DNA of 64,000 nucleotides from Tillus elongatus (Eukaryota; Arthropoda; Insecta; Coleoptera; Cleridae). Below the pieces are notes generated by a model, which worked only from the letters and a program-made list of their open reading frames with translations, had not been told where the DNA came from and ran no database searches. Position numbers and translations under genes: made by a program. Within the stretch, counting starts at the first letter, position 1, and every line of letters starts with the position of its first letter. Location of the stretch: contig OZ023268.1 in assembly GCA_964006375.1 (NCBI GenBank), positions 84,765,835 through 84,829,834 on the forward strand, given 5' to 3'. Shown one piece after another: positions 40,832 to 53,116 of the stretch.

Positions 40832-42373
40832 CGACCGATAACTCAAAAAATAATGGACCAATCTTGATCAATTTTGGTGAGTAGCTTTCTTTTGCAAGTG
40901 GCTTGGATAAGTTCGTTAGCCATAAAAATCGGACCAGGTTTTCCCGGAAAATTTTGTGTTTTCTTTCTAAAAAAATTCATATCTCCGTAAATAACAAAGT
41001 AAGGGCAACCAAATTTGGTACACGAGTCTGTATTATAACTCTGTACCAAAATTTAGGTCTCTAGCTTTAAAGACAAATGAGTTATGGACAGTTGAAGAAA
41101 CAAATTTTGTAGTTTTCCTCAAAACGCGAAACTCGCAATTTTAAACGTCAAAATTGGCAATGTTTAGGCAAAGAACGTGACACAAATACGGATTGTGAAA
41201 AGAAAATGTTGCAAGAAGGGTGTTCTGCAAATCCTTAAGTTTCAGATTCAACCGTCATTGCCCTTCATTTTACTAAAATATTTACAGAAAACTCATTTCA
41301 AGTAGACCCTTTCTCTGATGCTTTGGCTCTCGGTTTAGTTAAGTTGATGCTTTGGCTGTCGGTTTAGTTAAGTTGATGCTTTAGCTGCAGGTTTGGTGAA
41401 GTTTATGGTTTAACGGTCTATAATTTTTTTAGCTAATTTTCGTAGACCAAATTCGTTAATGCATTTTTGCATTTTTATCAAAATATGATGCGTTTGTAAG
41501 AAAAAAAATCTGGACGCAGTAAGTGCGTTTTGGTAACGAATTTTCGGTAAATTTGCAGTTTAGCTCCCGAACGCTTTTCAACAAACTGTTTTCAGAAATC
41601 TGCCTAGACCCCCACCCCCTGGATGCACAAACCCCAAGAAAAATTTCTTGTTCACACCCTGGGGGGTGTGAACAAGAAACGGGACCAGGAGTGAGTAAGG
41701 GTGCTGGGCGGGGTAGGTAGTAAAAAGGAAATATAAGCAGAAAATTCGAATAAAACGGGCTTGAAAGCTGTCTTTTTCACATCTTAAAGCCATATCCCCT
41801 TAAACCCTGCCTACCCCGCACAGCACCCCTATCCCCCCAGGTGCCGTAACTTCCTTGGCGGGTAGGAACAAGACATTTTTCTTGTAGTTTATGCAGCAAG
41901 GGTTCACCCCTGCTGCAAGTCGAACCGGGTGGGGGTGGGGTTTCTGCTTCGTCATAGGAATTTTTCTTTCCCCTCGTGTGCATACAACTACCCTCGTTGC
42001 ATAAACCACAAGAAAAACTTCTTGTTCATACCCCCCAAAGAAGTTACGTGACCTATGGGGCAAATAGGGGTGCTGTACGGGGTAGGCAGGGTTTAATGGG
42101 GATATGGCTTCAAATAGACAGCTTTCAAGCAGTTTTATTCGCATTTTCTGCTCATATTTCCTTTTTACTACCTACCCCGCCCAGCACCCGTATTCACTCC
42201 CAATCCCGTAACTTCCTTGGGGGTATGAACAAGAAATTTTTCTTGTGGTTTGTGCATCCAGGTGGAGCCCTAGTAATGTTTCTAAAAACAATTTTTTGAA
42301 AAGCGTTCGGGAGCTAATCTGCAAATTTACCGAATTTTCATTAAATCCTTTAAATTTCAATAACTCAATTTGC
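40708..42373 (+). repeat. TA-core repeat, plus copy, interrupted by a TIR element
   Basis: Degraded hairpin (GCGATTTTTTTTAATTCGCC), (TA)n 40745-40828, right arm from 40835, tail starting CTGGACGCAGTAAGTGCG at 41511. The tail is interrupted at 41546 by the small TIR element and resumes at 42340 (ATTAAATCC...AATAACTCAATTTGCT). The hammerhead tandem array begins at that point. Confidence 0.7.
41546..42331. mobile_element. 786-bp non-autonomous TIR element with 8-bp target duplication
   Basis: The left end GGTAAATTTGCAG (41546) and right end CTGCAAATTTACC (42331) are perfect inverted repeats, flanked by the perfect duplication GAATTTTC (41538-41545 and 42332-42339). The uninterrupted target sequence (GCGAATTTTCATTAAATG) can be seen at 22309. 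Inverted similarity extends inward (CTCCCGAACGCTTTTC). It contains several inverted AACAAGAAATTTTTCTTGT-like palindromes and GC-rich GGGGTAGG stretches. It shares ends with the 24677-27421 element, so is probably mobilised by that family. Confidence 0.85.
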
Positions 42374-42553
42374 TAAGTGAGTGGTGAACGTGTCGCCACC
42401 TAGTTCGGAACCAAGTACTATGTTGTCACGCCCGCTCCAAATAACACAGAGTATTAAAAATAGAGACGGTATACAACTAACTAACAATTTAAAAAATTGT
42501 TAGCCCTGGCCCATTTCTACCCCAATATAGGGACAAAGTATGTAAGACTAGAT

Positions 42554-42638
42554 GCATTCTCGCAACAATTAGAACCGTAGACCGGTTTCGCTCTCATTAG
42601 AGCTCTTCAGTACGGCATACTAATTGTAGCAAAAATGC
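42554..42638 (-). ncRNA. Type I hammerhead ribozyme, satellite unit 1
   Basis: Minus strand: CCGTA, CTGAAGA, stem II GCTCT-AATG-AGAGC, GAAAC, CGGTC, TACGG. Stem I pairs CCGUA with UACGG. It extends far outward, with bulges: GCATTTTTGCTACAATTAG upstream pairs with CTAATTGTTGCGAGAATGC downstream. Stem III is the palindrome ACCGGT. Cleavage is expected after GTC, between 42580 and 42579. All invariant core positions are present. Confidence 0.92.
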
Positions 42639-42860
42639 ACCAAAAATAACACGGCTATCGTATAGCCAGTCTTAAAACACTAAGTGAGTGGTGAACGTGT
42701 CGCCACCTAGTTCGGAACCAAGTACTATGCTGTCACGCCCGCTCCAAATAACACAGAGTTTTAAAAATAGAGACGGTATACAACTAACTAACAATTTAAA
42801 AAATTGTTAGCCCTGGCCCATTTCTACCCCAATATAGGGACAAAGTATGTAAGACTAGAT

Positions 42861-42945
42861 GCATTCTCGCAACAATTAGAACCGTAGACCGGTTTCGCTC
42901 TCATTAGAGCTCTTCAGTACGGCATACTAATTGTAGCAAAAATGC
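42861..42945 (-). ncRNA. Type I hammerhead ribozyme, satellite unit 2
   Basis: Identical in core and stems to unit 1, 307 bp on; predicted cleavage between 42887 and 42886. Confidence 0.92.
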
Positions 42946-43167
42946 ACCAAAAATAACACGGCTATCGTATAGCCAGTCTTAAAACACTAAGTGAGTGGTG
43001 AACGTGTCGCCACCTAGTTCGGAACCAAGTACTATGTTGTCACGCCCGCTCCAAATAACACAGAGTATTAAAAATAGAGACGGTATACAACTAACTAACA
43101 ATTTAAAAAATTGTTAGCCCTGGCCCATTTCTACCCCAATATAGGGACAAAGTATGTAAGACTAGAT

Positions 43168-43252
43168 GCATTCTCGCAACAATTAGAACCGTAGACCGGT
43201 TTCGCTCTCATTAGAGCTCTTCAGTACGGCATACTAATTGTAGCAAAAATGC
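43168..43252 (-). ncRNA. Type I hammerhead ribozyme, satellite unit 3
   Basis: Identical in core and stems to unit 1; predicted cleavage between 43194 and 43193. Confidence 0.92.
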
Positions 43253-43470
43253 ACCAAAAATAACACGGCTATCGTATAGCCAGTCTTAAAACACTAAGTG
43301 AGTGGTGAACGTGTCGCCACCTAGTTCGGAACCAAGTACTATGTTGTCACGCCCGCTCCAAATAACACAGAGTATTAAAAATAGAGACGGTATACAACTA
43401 ACAATTTAAAAAATTGTTAGCCCTGGCCCATTTGTACCCCAATATAGGGACAAAGTATGTAAGACTAGAT

Positions 43471-43555
43471 GCATTCTCGCAACAATTAGAACCGTAGACC
43501 GGTTTCGCTTTCATTAGAGCTCTTCAGTACGGCATACTAATTGTAGCAAAAATGC
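43471..43555 (-). ncRNA. Type I hammerhead ribozyme, satellite unit 4 (stem II mismatch)
   Basis: Core intact, but stem II reads GCTCT-AATG-AAAGC on the minus strand, so one C-G pair is lost to C-A. Likely weaker but not clearly dead. Predicted cleavage between 43497 and 43496. Confidence 0.85.
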
Positions 43556-44125
43556 ACCAAAAATAACACGGCTATCGTATAGCCAGTCTTAAAACAGTAA
43601 GTGAGTGGTGAACGTTAAGTTTTAACCTTAAAAACACTAAGTAAGAAATGGCACATTTTAAAGCTCTAAGCCCTAAGTTTCATCAGTAAAGTTTGCTTAG
43701 TCAAATAAATAAGACTGATTAACTAATTAATGAAGTCAGTTAGTCAAATAATTTTTGAGTAAAGATTTACTTTTCGATTTTTATGAAATTTTGTATATAG
43801 ACCTGTTTTAGGATGTATATGACGAAAATCACAATAAAAATGGGGGCAGAAGCCACCCTATGGAGTTTTTTGGACATTTTTGTAGGAAAAACGTAAGTTG
43901 TACTCACTTTTGCGGTATGTTTTACACATTTTCGGGGGTCGTTCATTTTATATCAAGCTAAAGAAGGGTGTATTATACACTATTCTAATTCATTTTCACA
44001 TAGTTATTGCACCCCCTTACCTGTTTATGTGTCTGAAAATTACCCTTCTTTTCATCATATAAGTTGAAATTGACATTTGACATATAAAGCCAACTTAATG
44101 TCAGATGTCAATTTCAACTTATAGG

Positions 44126-45415
44126 TAGGGATGTGCGATGTTTCTAAAACATCGATGTTCAGATCTTTTGATACATCGAAATCAAAACATCGATGTGTTA
44201 AAAATATCGGATCAAAATCATCGATTTTCTAAAACATCGATGTTTTCTATAAAACTGTAATAATGAGTCAAGATAATAAAAATATTTTTTAGAAATAAAT
44301 ATAAAATATTTATTCTTCTTAAAGTACACAAAATATTATGCTCCAAGTATAAAAAATGAAATAAAATTAAAATAATGATTTAAAAGGCAGACGCAAAGAA
44401 ATAACATGTCAAAACAAAGAAAATAGAACTAAACCTTATTCATTAAAAACAAATTTAGGGACAATTTTCAAAAAATAAACATTATACTCCAAGTATAAAA
44501 AATTAAATTAATGATATAAAACGCAGAAACAAAAAAAGAACATGTTAAATAACACAAAAATAAAAGTATCTTAAAAATAGAACTATAACTTATTCATTGA
44601 AAAAATATTTTGTGAACAATCTTGGAGAAATAATAATTATGACAAGCGTTTTCCCTTAAGTCTATTTCTGTGCTGGGTTAAAACTTGCATTGCCTTTGAG
44701 AAAAGTCTTTCGGAGGGAACTGACGTCGCTACCATGCTAAGATATTTTGGTGCAATTTTAGATAAAGTAGGAAATATACATTCCATGTCCTTTCAGAGCT
44801 CCAACGGATTTTCTGTAAATTTTCTGACCGGGCATTGAAGGTACTGAGTAATTTCGGCAGAAACTTTGGCTTTTTGTTCTTCGCGATGAGAGACATAAGA
44901 GCAAACACCACTAACATTTTCTACCATCTTGTGATGTTCGCTCCAAAGGTTGAATTTTTCATCTTCTAAGAAGACGCACTAGGCAGTGTTTATTTTTTTC
45001 TTCTTAAGTACCTAACTATTACTATTAAATGATAAATACCAATAGAGTAATTTCATACGGATGGGGAATCACTAAAATTCGACGTACGATTAGTAGACAC
45101 CTAGCCTAGATATTCAATATCTACTTCCAATATGCACGATACAGTTACCTATTTATATTTTATATAAAATAAATAAATTTTACCCAACTTTTGTGCGTAT
45201 TCGTTAAAGTTTACTTTCGTAGGACATTTTCTAGTTCTGCTATTGCTCGCTAGATGTACACAAAAGAATTGACTTGGTAATTGGTAATAGAAAATGATAA
45301 TAATAAATTACTATGGCATTGAGAAACATCGAATGAAACATCGTAAAAAAACATCGATGCTGTCTGATAATATCGAAAACAATAACATCGATGTTAATAT
45401 CGAAGATCATCCCTA
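44126..45415 (-). mobile_element. hAT element nested in the foldback element
   Basis: Ends TAGGGATG (44126) and CATCCCTA (45415), with inverted sub-terminal ACATCGATGTT motifs. The perfect 8-bp duplication CTTATAGG flanks it (44118-44125 and 45416-45423). Ends of TAGGGRTG type and 8-bp duplications are diagnostic of hAT elements. 1290 bp, too short for a full transposase; a C-terminal remnant is present. Confidence 0.92.
44637..44757 (-). pseudogene. hAT transposase C-terminal dimerisation domain remnant
   Basis: Minus-strand frame reads APKYLSMVATSVPSERLFSK, then further residues ending NRLKGKRLS and a stop (44637-44639). The SVPSERLFS signature is the hATC dimerisation motif of hAT transposases. 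Upstream sequence (to about 44920) keeps only broken pieces, and the catalytic region is missing. Confidence 0.85.
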
Positions 45416-45745
45416 CTTATAGGATGCAAAGAAGGGTATTTTTCAGAGCCACATAAACAGTTAAAGGGGTGCACTAATTATGTGAAAATGAATTAGAATA
45501 GTGGAATACACCCTTCTTTAGCTTGATATAAAACAAACGGCGCCCGAAAATGTGTGAAATATGACAAAAACATGCCGCAAAAGTGAGTACAACTTACGTT
45601 TCTCCTACAAAAATTTCCAAATAATCCAAAAATTGGCTTCTGCCCTCATTTTTATTGTGATTTTCGTCATCTACACCCTAAAACACGTCTATATACAAAA
45701 TTTCATAAAAATCGAACACGCACCCCGAGAGTAAACCTTTACCAA

Positions 45746-48299
45746 TTTTTGTGTGTATTTTAGTTCCACAACATCAATACGTGTGGAAGTATGGCATCAG
45801 CGATAAAAATTTCAATTTTTTTTCACTTAAATGTAGTGTCAAAACATAAAAAATATAATTTGGGAACAAACATTTTTTGTGTCTGTCGGTCTGTCTGTTT
45901 GTAGCCACGATAACTTTAGAACGAATCGAGATATCCTCTTTAGAGTTGGTACCGAGTTATCACCCGACAAACGTACGATTCGGATTGTTTTTGGGTAAGA
46001 GTGCTCCAGGGGTAGGGATCATTTGGTAAAAATTGACATTTTTTCGTTAAAACTCGAGGAATATAACGTTTTATGGTTTGCTTATCAGAAAATTTTCAAT
46101 TTCATCAAATATCTGGTATTCTGTGTTGAAATTAAATGAAGGGTTAAATGTGTGGGGGTGGAATATCGGTGACAGAAATTTCGAATTTTTTTGTTTGATA
46201 AATCGGCGTAAAAAGTCTCAAAACGTATAGAAAACTTGATCCTGCAACGAATTTTGTTTAATCTGTCGGTAAATTGGTCTGTCAGCATGTATGTCTGGCT
46301 GTTGATAGGCGCAATAACTTTCAAATGAATTGAGATATCATCTTCAAATTAGGTATCCAGGAACGAGTCCAGCAGTTTTGAGCGACACTGCCTCTATGTT
46401 TGCAACCCTCCATACACGTACTTACTTAATAATAATCTTCAATAGTAGATTGGTCGACTGTAATGTGTAATGTATTCCCTTGATAGGCGTGGTTTAGCTC
46501 GAGTAGCTCTAGTCAGAACTGAAATAGGCAAACAGTTTTGCGGCATTGTGTTTTGATATAGTATATACCAATGCATGAATATATTATATTGTTTAGTCTC
46601 GTGGGGTCATTTAGATTCACTAATTACGTATATAAATGAGAAAGCTCAAATTACCGCTACCTATTCCAAGTAAAAAGAGAAGTAAATTAAACTTAAAAAA
46701 AATACAATATATTTTTTAGGATTTCTAAGTCCATTTTTAGGGAGACTCAAAAGCCAAACAAAGTTTTTTGCGATATGTGAAGAAAAAACAAGGCTCCTAT
46801 GAGAGTTGTCCGAACGCGCTGAATTTCAATTGTTATCTTTAGCAAATACGCAATAGTAGCGAATTTTCATAAAAAAACTTTTTTTTGATAAATCTGCAAG
46901 TTAAAATAGTAAGTAAGTATTGAAAAAAAGTAAGCAGGCAACGCGTTTTTGCAGCGAATGTTCATAAATATATTTGAAATGTTATAAGTCAATTTCGCAT
47001 TATTAAGCTAAAATCTTAACTTTTAATATTTAACAGTACAATTAAGTGTCTATAATTGAGCAACATTGGGTACCTACAATATTTTATAAAAATAAAACGT
47101 AAATATTTAAGTCTGACTGCCTTTTGAATAAGTAGCAGGTTTAGCAAAAGTAAGTACAAAAAATTATAATGTTTGTAGAGTTTTTAAGAGCATTCCAATT
47201 CATACCTTTATCTGTCCCATTATTAGGCAGATTTTTTTTGTTAATAATTATTAAAAGTCAAAAAAGGCATATCTTAGTGTATACTGCACCACGAACATCT
47301 TACAATAAATGTTGTAATAAAAAAAGGCACTGAGCATGGCTTAACCGAAATATAACGCGAGGATTGAAACAGCCGGGATGTCTGTTGTAGAGAATATATC
47401 AGCCAATAAAACCGTCCGGATCGCTTCGCGCCAATTTCAAAATGAAGTATAAGTCCCACTATCTCATACGTTTTGTAATTGACGAGGCAAATTCATTAAA
47501 CAACTGTTTTATGTCTGTGCCTTTAATTTGTAGATTTTTTTAGAGTTTATTTGTTTGTTAGTTAGTGTAATAGAAACACATATCAGCGTATAATGCGTTA
47601 TTATTTACTATATTGGCCAAGTAAAGCAGCATAAGAATATGATGACTGTGGAGAAAAGAGTAGGTAGGTAGGTACTTATATCATGGAAACAACTATTAAC
47701 CAATGTCAAAGTTTGTTGTGAAAGTGTAGGTAAATTATGTTTAATGTCAGACATCTGTAATGAAAAACTAGGTATCAAATTATTATCTTTACCAAATTCC
47801 AAACTACATTTAGATCGTTAGAGTAGGCCTATAAAAAGTTCGCAATTTATTTCCAGACTATGATGGCTTACTAGAATTATTTGTGAACACTATCTATTTC
47901 CACGGGTTAGCGCTCAAAATCGAAAATAACCTTTTAATGAGAATGAAATGTAACATTAAGTAACTACTTAATGATTCAGTTAGGTATAAGAAAAAACTTC
48001 AGTGTGATGTCAGGACAACTCCAGGCGAAACCTTGTTCTTCTTTTAGACTTGCTCGTGCATTTACTTGATTTATTTTCTATTTTCAAAACAAAAAGAAAT
48101 CATTGCCCTTGAATAATATAATTTTAAATTTCGTGCGTCTTTGTACTTATTCTACTTGACTTTCTAATATTGGCCAAATCGCCTTCCAAAACACTAGTCT
48201 GACCAATGACATAATAGATAGGTCTATGAGCCTGACTTTGTGCCATGTTGCCAAATGTAAAAGTTATCAACGATTTTTGTGACTAGTCTATGACCTAGC
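45746..48299. other. Intergenic, old repeats, no supported gene
   Basis: Contains two diverged copies of a GTCTGTCGGT...ATAACTTT...GAGATATC segment (45885 and 46262), the kind of motif common in dispersed arthropod repeats. No ORF with a recognisable domain. Confidence 0.4.
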
Positions 48300-48749
<450 letters not shown>

Positions 48750-49137
48750 ATTCGGTAAGTCAACAAAATGATAAAGTACGGCGTTGCGCCCTATACTAAT
48801 AGTATAGATATAGCGGTCCGTCGCGAGCTTAACATAAGTTTTTAAATAGGACACGGCATTTTTTAATCCATTGCTACTATTCTCTGTAAAGTTTCCTCTA
48901 TTTATTGACCAATAATATCGTATATGTTATATATGGACCGTTTCCGAAATATGTAACTTTCTCAATTATTTTCTCTCAAAATCGTTATACGTTTTAAAAC
49001 TAATATCAGGTCAGGTCATTGTTTTGAAGATTTTAGAAATAAATAGTAAACGTTATTATTACCACACCACTCGGATAACTACTGGGATAATAAAGCTTCT
49101 ATATATAGTGTTCAAAATCGTCAGACAGATTTGGATA

Positions 49138-49140
<3 letters not shown>

Positions 49141-49222
<82 letters not shown>
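49141..49222. repeat. (TA)n microsatellite
   Basis: About 41 TA units upstream of the spliced gene. No flanking arm of the TA-core family recognised. Confidence 0.95.
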
Positions 49223-49224
<2 letters not shown>

Positions 49225-50049
49225 TGAAAGGTACAGTTTAAGGACTTCAATTTTTCATCATTTATGTAATTCAGTTTTATGGTTAAATAGATAAACATAA
49301 GCGTTCCTAATATTTTGCTTCAATCCTGGTTACAAAAAAAATAAATTTAAGAAAACTAGATAAAAAATGGCATGCGTTGTTCACTTTGAGGACTTGGTGT
49401 GGTTTGTGTCTCAGCTAAGTAAAGAAATTAGGTAAAGTGCTTTTTGGGGACCTAGTAACAAAATGTGGGTACTTGCTGGTGATGAAGTTTTAAATATAGA
49501 TAGTTTACTTAAACCTTCGTATTCTCCTGTATCGTCTTGTCCATCCCACTGTAACGTCACAATAATGCCACATGTACTTAACATTGGTAATCCATTTGAT
49601 TAGTCAATGTCAATTGAACTTATTAGCAACTTTAAAGTCAATGGAAAATCCAAACTGCAAACATGTGTTAAGCCTAATCTGTCAATTGTCATTCTGTATT
49701 CTGTCATGAGTTAATCGGTTATACATTTATCATATGTTAGGTAAGTAACGTAAACGTACATTTTCATTATTTTATTGGTGAATGCTGAATTGATTATTAG
49801 GTGGTAAATTAAACAGAATCATAACATCATTAGAAAATAGAAAACCTTAAAACAACTACAGTAATAAACACGCCCGTCATCTCCAGCGACTGCAGTGTCT
49901 TAATTTTAGCTTCTAAGCAAAACGTACAACACGTGGGTGTAAATCATATTTCAATTCCTCAGGTAAGCACTGGGTATTTTAGGTTTTGATTACATTATTT
50001 TCAGCATTATCCACCAATTAAACAGTAACTAAATTATATGTTTTTTCAG
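49223..50049 (+). promoter_or_regulatory. Upstream region and probable 5' UTR exon of the recombinase-like gene
   Basis: A CAG|GTAAGC donor at 49962/49963 and the acceptor TTTTTTCAG at 50041-50049 suggest a non-coding first exon ending at 49962, spliced to the exon that holds the start codon. A short ATG frame at 49371 (MACVVHFEDLVWF) is curious, because it resembles the coding start at 50059 in style, but it closes after 22 codons. Confidence 0.4.
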
Positions 50050-50058
50050 TTTTCCAAC

Positions 50059-50194
50059 ATGTGGTCTTTGATCTTTTTTCCTGACAGAAAGTCCGTCGTA
50101 TGCAAGTCTTCACAAATAAGGACAGACAATGGAAGCAGTACAGTAAAGTATAAGGGGGCCAGATATAAAACATTTTTAATTTCAAGTTCTGAAG
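50059..50194 (+). CDS. Zinc-finger tyrosine-recombinase-like protein, coding exon 1
   Basis: Starts at ATG 50059 (MWSLIFFPDRKSVV), 10 bp after an acceptor, and ends GAAG|GTAAGT. It encodes residues 1-45: a short beta-rich segment with SVVCKSSQI and VKYKGARYKTFLI, like the N-terminus of several insect nuclear proteins. The reading frame passes without shift into the next exon. All five exons together give 2523 nt, 840 aa. Confidence 0.75.
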
Positions 50195-50723
50195 GTAAGT
50201 GTTACTCGAGGGTTAGTCTTATGTCAATCAAGGGATTAGACCCAAATCACTTGCTTGTATTGTTTCAAATATAATGGAAAGGATGCAATTTGATTTTTAT
50301 AACTTTAAAATTTTTCTGCTATGGAGTTTAGTTTACCATTTAGCTATTCGCTGTCAATTTTATATTATATGAATACAACCCATTTTGTTTTTCCTTCAAG
50401 TACTTTACTAATACTTGCAACTAAATTCTTTGACCATGCTAGTTTTGGTAAACACATATGCATTTCTTAGTCAACAGTTGGACAAGTTCCGAGACCAACT
50501 TTTTAAATTTGCTTGGTATAACTTGTATATCTTCTAAAAAATTATTGACCTCTATTATTTACTGTTTCATAGAATGGGAAATTAGACACCAGTGTTTGAC
50601 TGGTGTCATTCTCTTATTCCATATAGGTTGGTATTTGGCACTAACTTTGAGTAGAAAATTGGCGGTTTATTTTGTATTCTTGGTCCAATTTTTAACAGTA
50701 TCTAAGAAGTAATTTTCTTTTAG

Positions 50724-50813
50724 ATAAAATCAATGTCCAGAAAATGAAAAAACAGCTGGAAAGTGAGACATATGTTAAATTAACAAATTTTGAGAGCTCC
50801 ATTTCTTTCGAAG
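50724..50813 (+). CDS. Zinc-finger tyrosine-recombinase-like protein, coding exon 2
   Basis: 90-bp in-phase exon between TTTTCTTTTAG and GAAG|GTAAGT. It encodes a charged stretch (DKINVQKMKKQLESE). Its length divisible by three and matching borders support it. Confidence 0.75.
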
Positions 50814-51967
50814 GTAAGTACCTAGTTACCCTAAATATATATTGGAAGCTTCTTAATGTGTTGTTTCGGCTAATAATAGGTTACAAAACATTTATGATAT
50901 TCACCTGACATCATAGGAAGAACATAGCACGATCTTATGGGTGTTTTTTTTTTTGACATATAATATGAAGATAAAGAGTTAATACTTTTTAGCAGAATGT
51001 TTTTTTTTTTCTGAAAGAACTTAGTTTTCATTATAATCTCTGCATGTTGTAGTATTACTTATTTACCATAAAATTTAGAAACTGATATAAAGGAACTGTT
51101 TCAACAATTGACATTTGGGAGTAATATTTTCACTATAGTTGAAATTAAATTTAATCCCTTACAAGGTTCTTTATGAAAAGTGTCAGATTTAGGCAATTAG
51201 AATGAATTCTTATTAATTGTATAGCAAGGAAATCTAACCTCTTAAATTCATTGATTGTTGTTGCCCTTGCTTGGTGTAGCCTTTCCAGATTAAGTACATA
51301 CGTGGAGATACATTCCATGTTCAATTTAGATGTAGAGAGTTTTCTTTAACAAAGTCTACACCAATATTTACTAACTTTTCAACGTTATAAAGCAAATACT
51401 TGTAATTTTTGATGTAAAATAATCTAAAAGGGTAGCAAATCAGTTTTTAAACAGAGTAAGTTTTCTAAGTACACTTTTTTTAATACCTATATCTCTTCAA
51501 TTATGCTGTAGAACACATGGGTTGTGATGATTTGTTTTGGTGTTCAGTGTTGAACATAATTTGTGAAAAGTGTTTTTTAAACATCCTAAATGAGTAACCA
51601 CCTGTTAATCATAAGTGCGAGTGAGCTAATTGTCAACTCCCTCCACTATGACTTAAGAGGATTTTACTAAATTGATGATAAATGTAGTAGTAGTAGCAGT
51701 GGTGGGGAGGCTAACGCCAGGCAAGTAGGCCACAATGGGCCCTTTTTGTCAAAAAAATTCAGTGTATGTTTTGTGTTCGTACACATAATGAACTAAAAAT
51801 GAAAAGAGTAATGACCAATGTGCATTGTATTATAATAATAGTTCTGATATATGTTTTTAAAGTAAAGCAGTTGTAACTCTGAAAAACTTAATCACAGTTT
51901 AGTCTTTAGTGAATTTTATAGATTTTAGAGGTGATAAATAACAAAATTATATGTATATATATTTTAG

Positions 51968-52387
51968 ATCCATATAGAACAGATGAGGAAGACTCAGAGT
52001 ACATCCCAAGTGACCATAGTTCTTTAAGTTCGGAAAATGATTATAATGCCCATAAAAATATGTCGACCAATACCGACACTCAGGCTGGTAACACAAATTA
52101 TCAAGCCCCAGCTTTTGATTTTTTAAATAAAGGCAGATGTGGAGAAAATAACAGAGATTTTTTAGTCATGAGTACTCCTTTACCGGAGAGTCTAAGACGT
52201 GCAGAAGAACAGGCCATAAATCCTATGACAGGAGATAAAAAAGAAAAACATATGGTCCCATCATCGAAAACAACAAAAAAAAATTTTTGTGTTTACTGTA
52301 AAAAATCGTTCGCAAAACTACCAAGGCACCTGGAAAGTATGCATAAGCAAGAAGTAGCTGTCCAGCAATTTTTACATTTACCTAAAG
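51968..52387 (+). CDS. Zinc-finger tyrosine-recombinase-like protein, coding exon 3
   Basis: Between TATATTTTAG and CCTAAAG|GTAAGT. It encodes an acidic/Ser-rich linker (DEEDSEYIPSDHSSLSS) and, at residues 183-201, a C2H2-like finger: CVYC, FAKLPRH, MH (C183, C186, H196, H201). The last codon is completed by exon 4 (P-K-G-C-A-E-R across the junction), which proves continuity across the 5.76-kb intron holding the viral-type element. Confidence 0.85.
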
Positions 52388-53116
52388 GTAAGTTACACAA
52401 TATTCATACTTTTTTCACTTGTTACTGAAGAGCATAAGCAAAGTGCATTTGTATTTTTTTAATTATTAGAGTTTTTATTTATTGAAGTATAAAACTTTAT
52501 ATTAATATATCTTTTAACTTTAACTTAACGTTTTAAAGGCTCTTCATTTATCTTCTGAAGAAAGTAACGTATAAAGGTATAACTTGAAAGTTTGTGCATC
52601 TTAAGCATAAATTGGAGATATTTAGTTCCTATTCGTTGTGGCGATAATATATGAAACACTTTTTATAAACATTCGCTGATGAATATTTACAGCTTATCTT
52701 TATTTATTTGCTGACCTTTCTTGTTTTATAGCCATTCAACAAAACAACGGGGCCGCCACTTTAATTTTTAATTGTCAATAACGTCTATTCACAATTATGT
52801 TATTTGGTGTTAACTATAACAAAAAGCAGAATTATCCCAAAAACTGAAAAGATAATACAGATGGTTATATGCTAGATACATATTTAGACAATAAAGTTAT
52901 ATGTATCTAATGCATAACTCTGTGTATTATTTTGGTGCTTTTTGGGTGATTCTGCTTTTTGGTTCGCCCACTGTCTCCAACCTCAGTCTTTTAATTATAC
53001 TACTGTGCTTGAATTTGTTCAAAGAAAACTTACAATGTTTTTAAAGTTATAATATATTCTTGGCATTAACTGACATTCAGTTTTCAGGGGTATTTTTAAC
53101 TAATATGTAGGTATAG
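52388..53116. other. Intron 3, left part
   Basis: AT-rich intronic sequence before the inserted element. No gene seen. Confidence 0.6.

Larger units (their letters stand above)
42374..43611 (-). repeat. 307-bp hammerhead-bearing tandem repeat (retrozyme-like satellite)
   Basis: Units start at 42374, 42681, 42988 and 43295 (307 bp each; the last is 303 bp, missing one ACTA step), with a partial fifth from 43598. Near-identical, with single-base differences (such as TATGCTG for TATGTTG). No ORF. Each unit has a hammerhead ribozyme on the minus strand, a TAACAATTT/AAATTGTTA hairpin, and a GGCTAT/ATAGCC hairpin. Tandem non-coding units of a few hundred bp, each with one type I hammerhead, are the form of animal retrozymes and hammerhead satellites. 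Confidence 0.92.
43760..45745. mobile_element. Foldback element with ~300-bp inverted arms
   Basis: The left arm (about 43760-44063, for example TTTATGAAATTTTGTATATA and GAAGGGTGTATTATACAC) reappears inverted at about 45424-45745. The left arm is followed by a strong hairpin of AAGTTGAAATTGACAT with its complement (44064-44122). A hAT element has inserted at the edge of that hairpin. No coding sequence of its own. Exact termini (near GTAAAGATTTACT / GTAAACCTTTAC) and duplication are uncertain. Confidence 0.7.

Noticed and set aside
42374..43611. CRISPR-like array because of regular repeats.
   Set aside because: Units are continuous 307-bp tandem copies without variable spacers, in eukaryotic DNA.
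49371..49440. MACVVHFEDLVWF frame as an alternative first coding exon of the recombinase-like gene.
   Set aside because: It closes at a stop after 22 codons and has no in-phase donor to exon 2; the ATG at 50059 is better supported.
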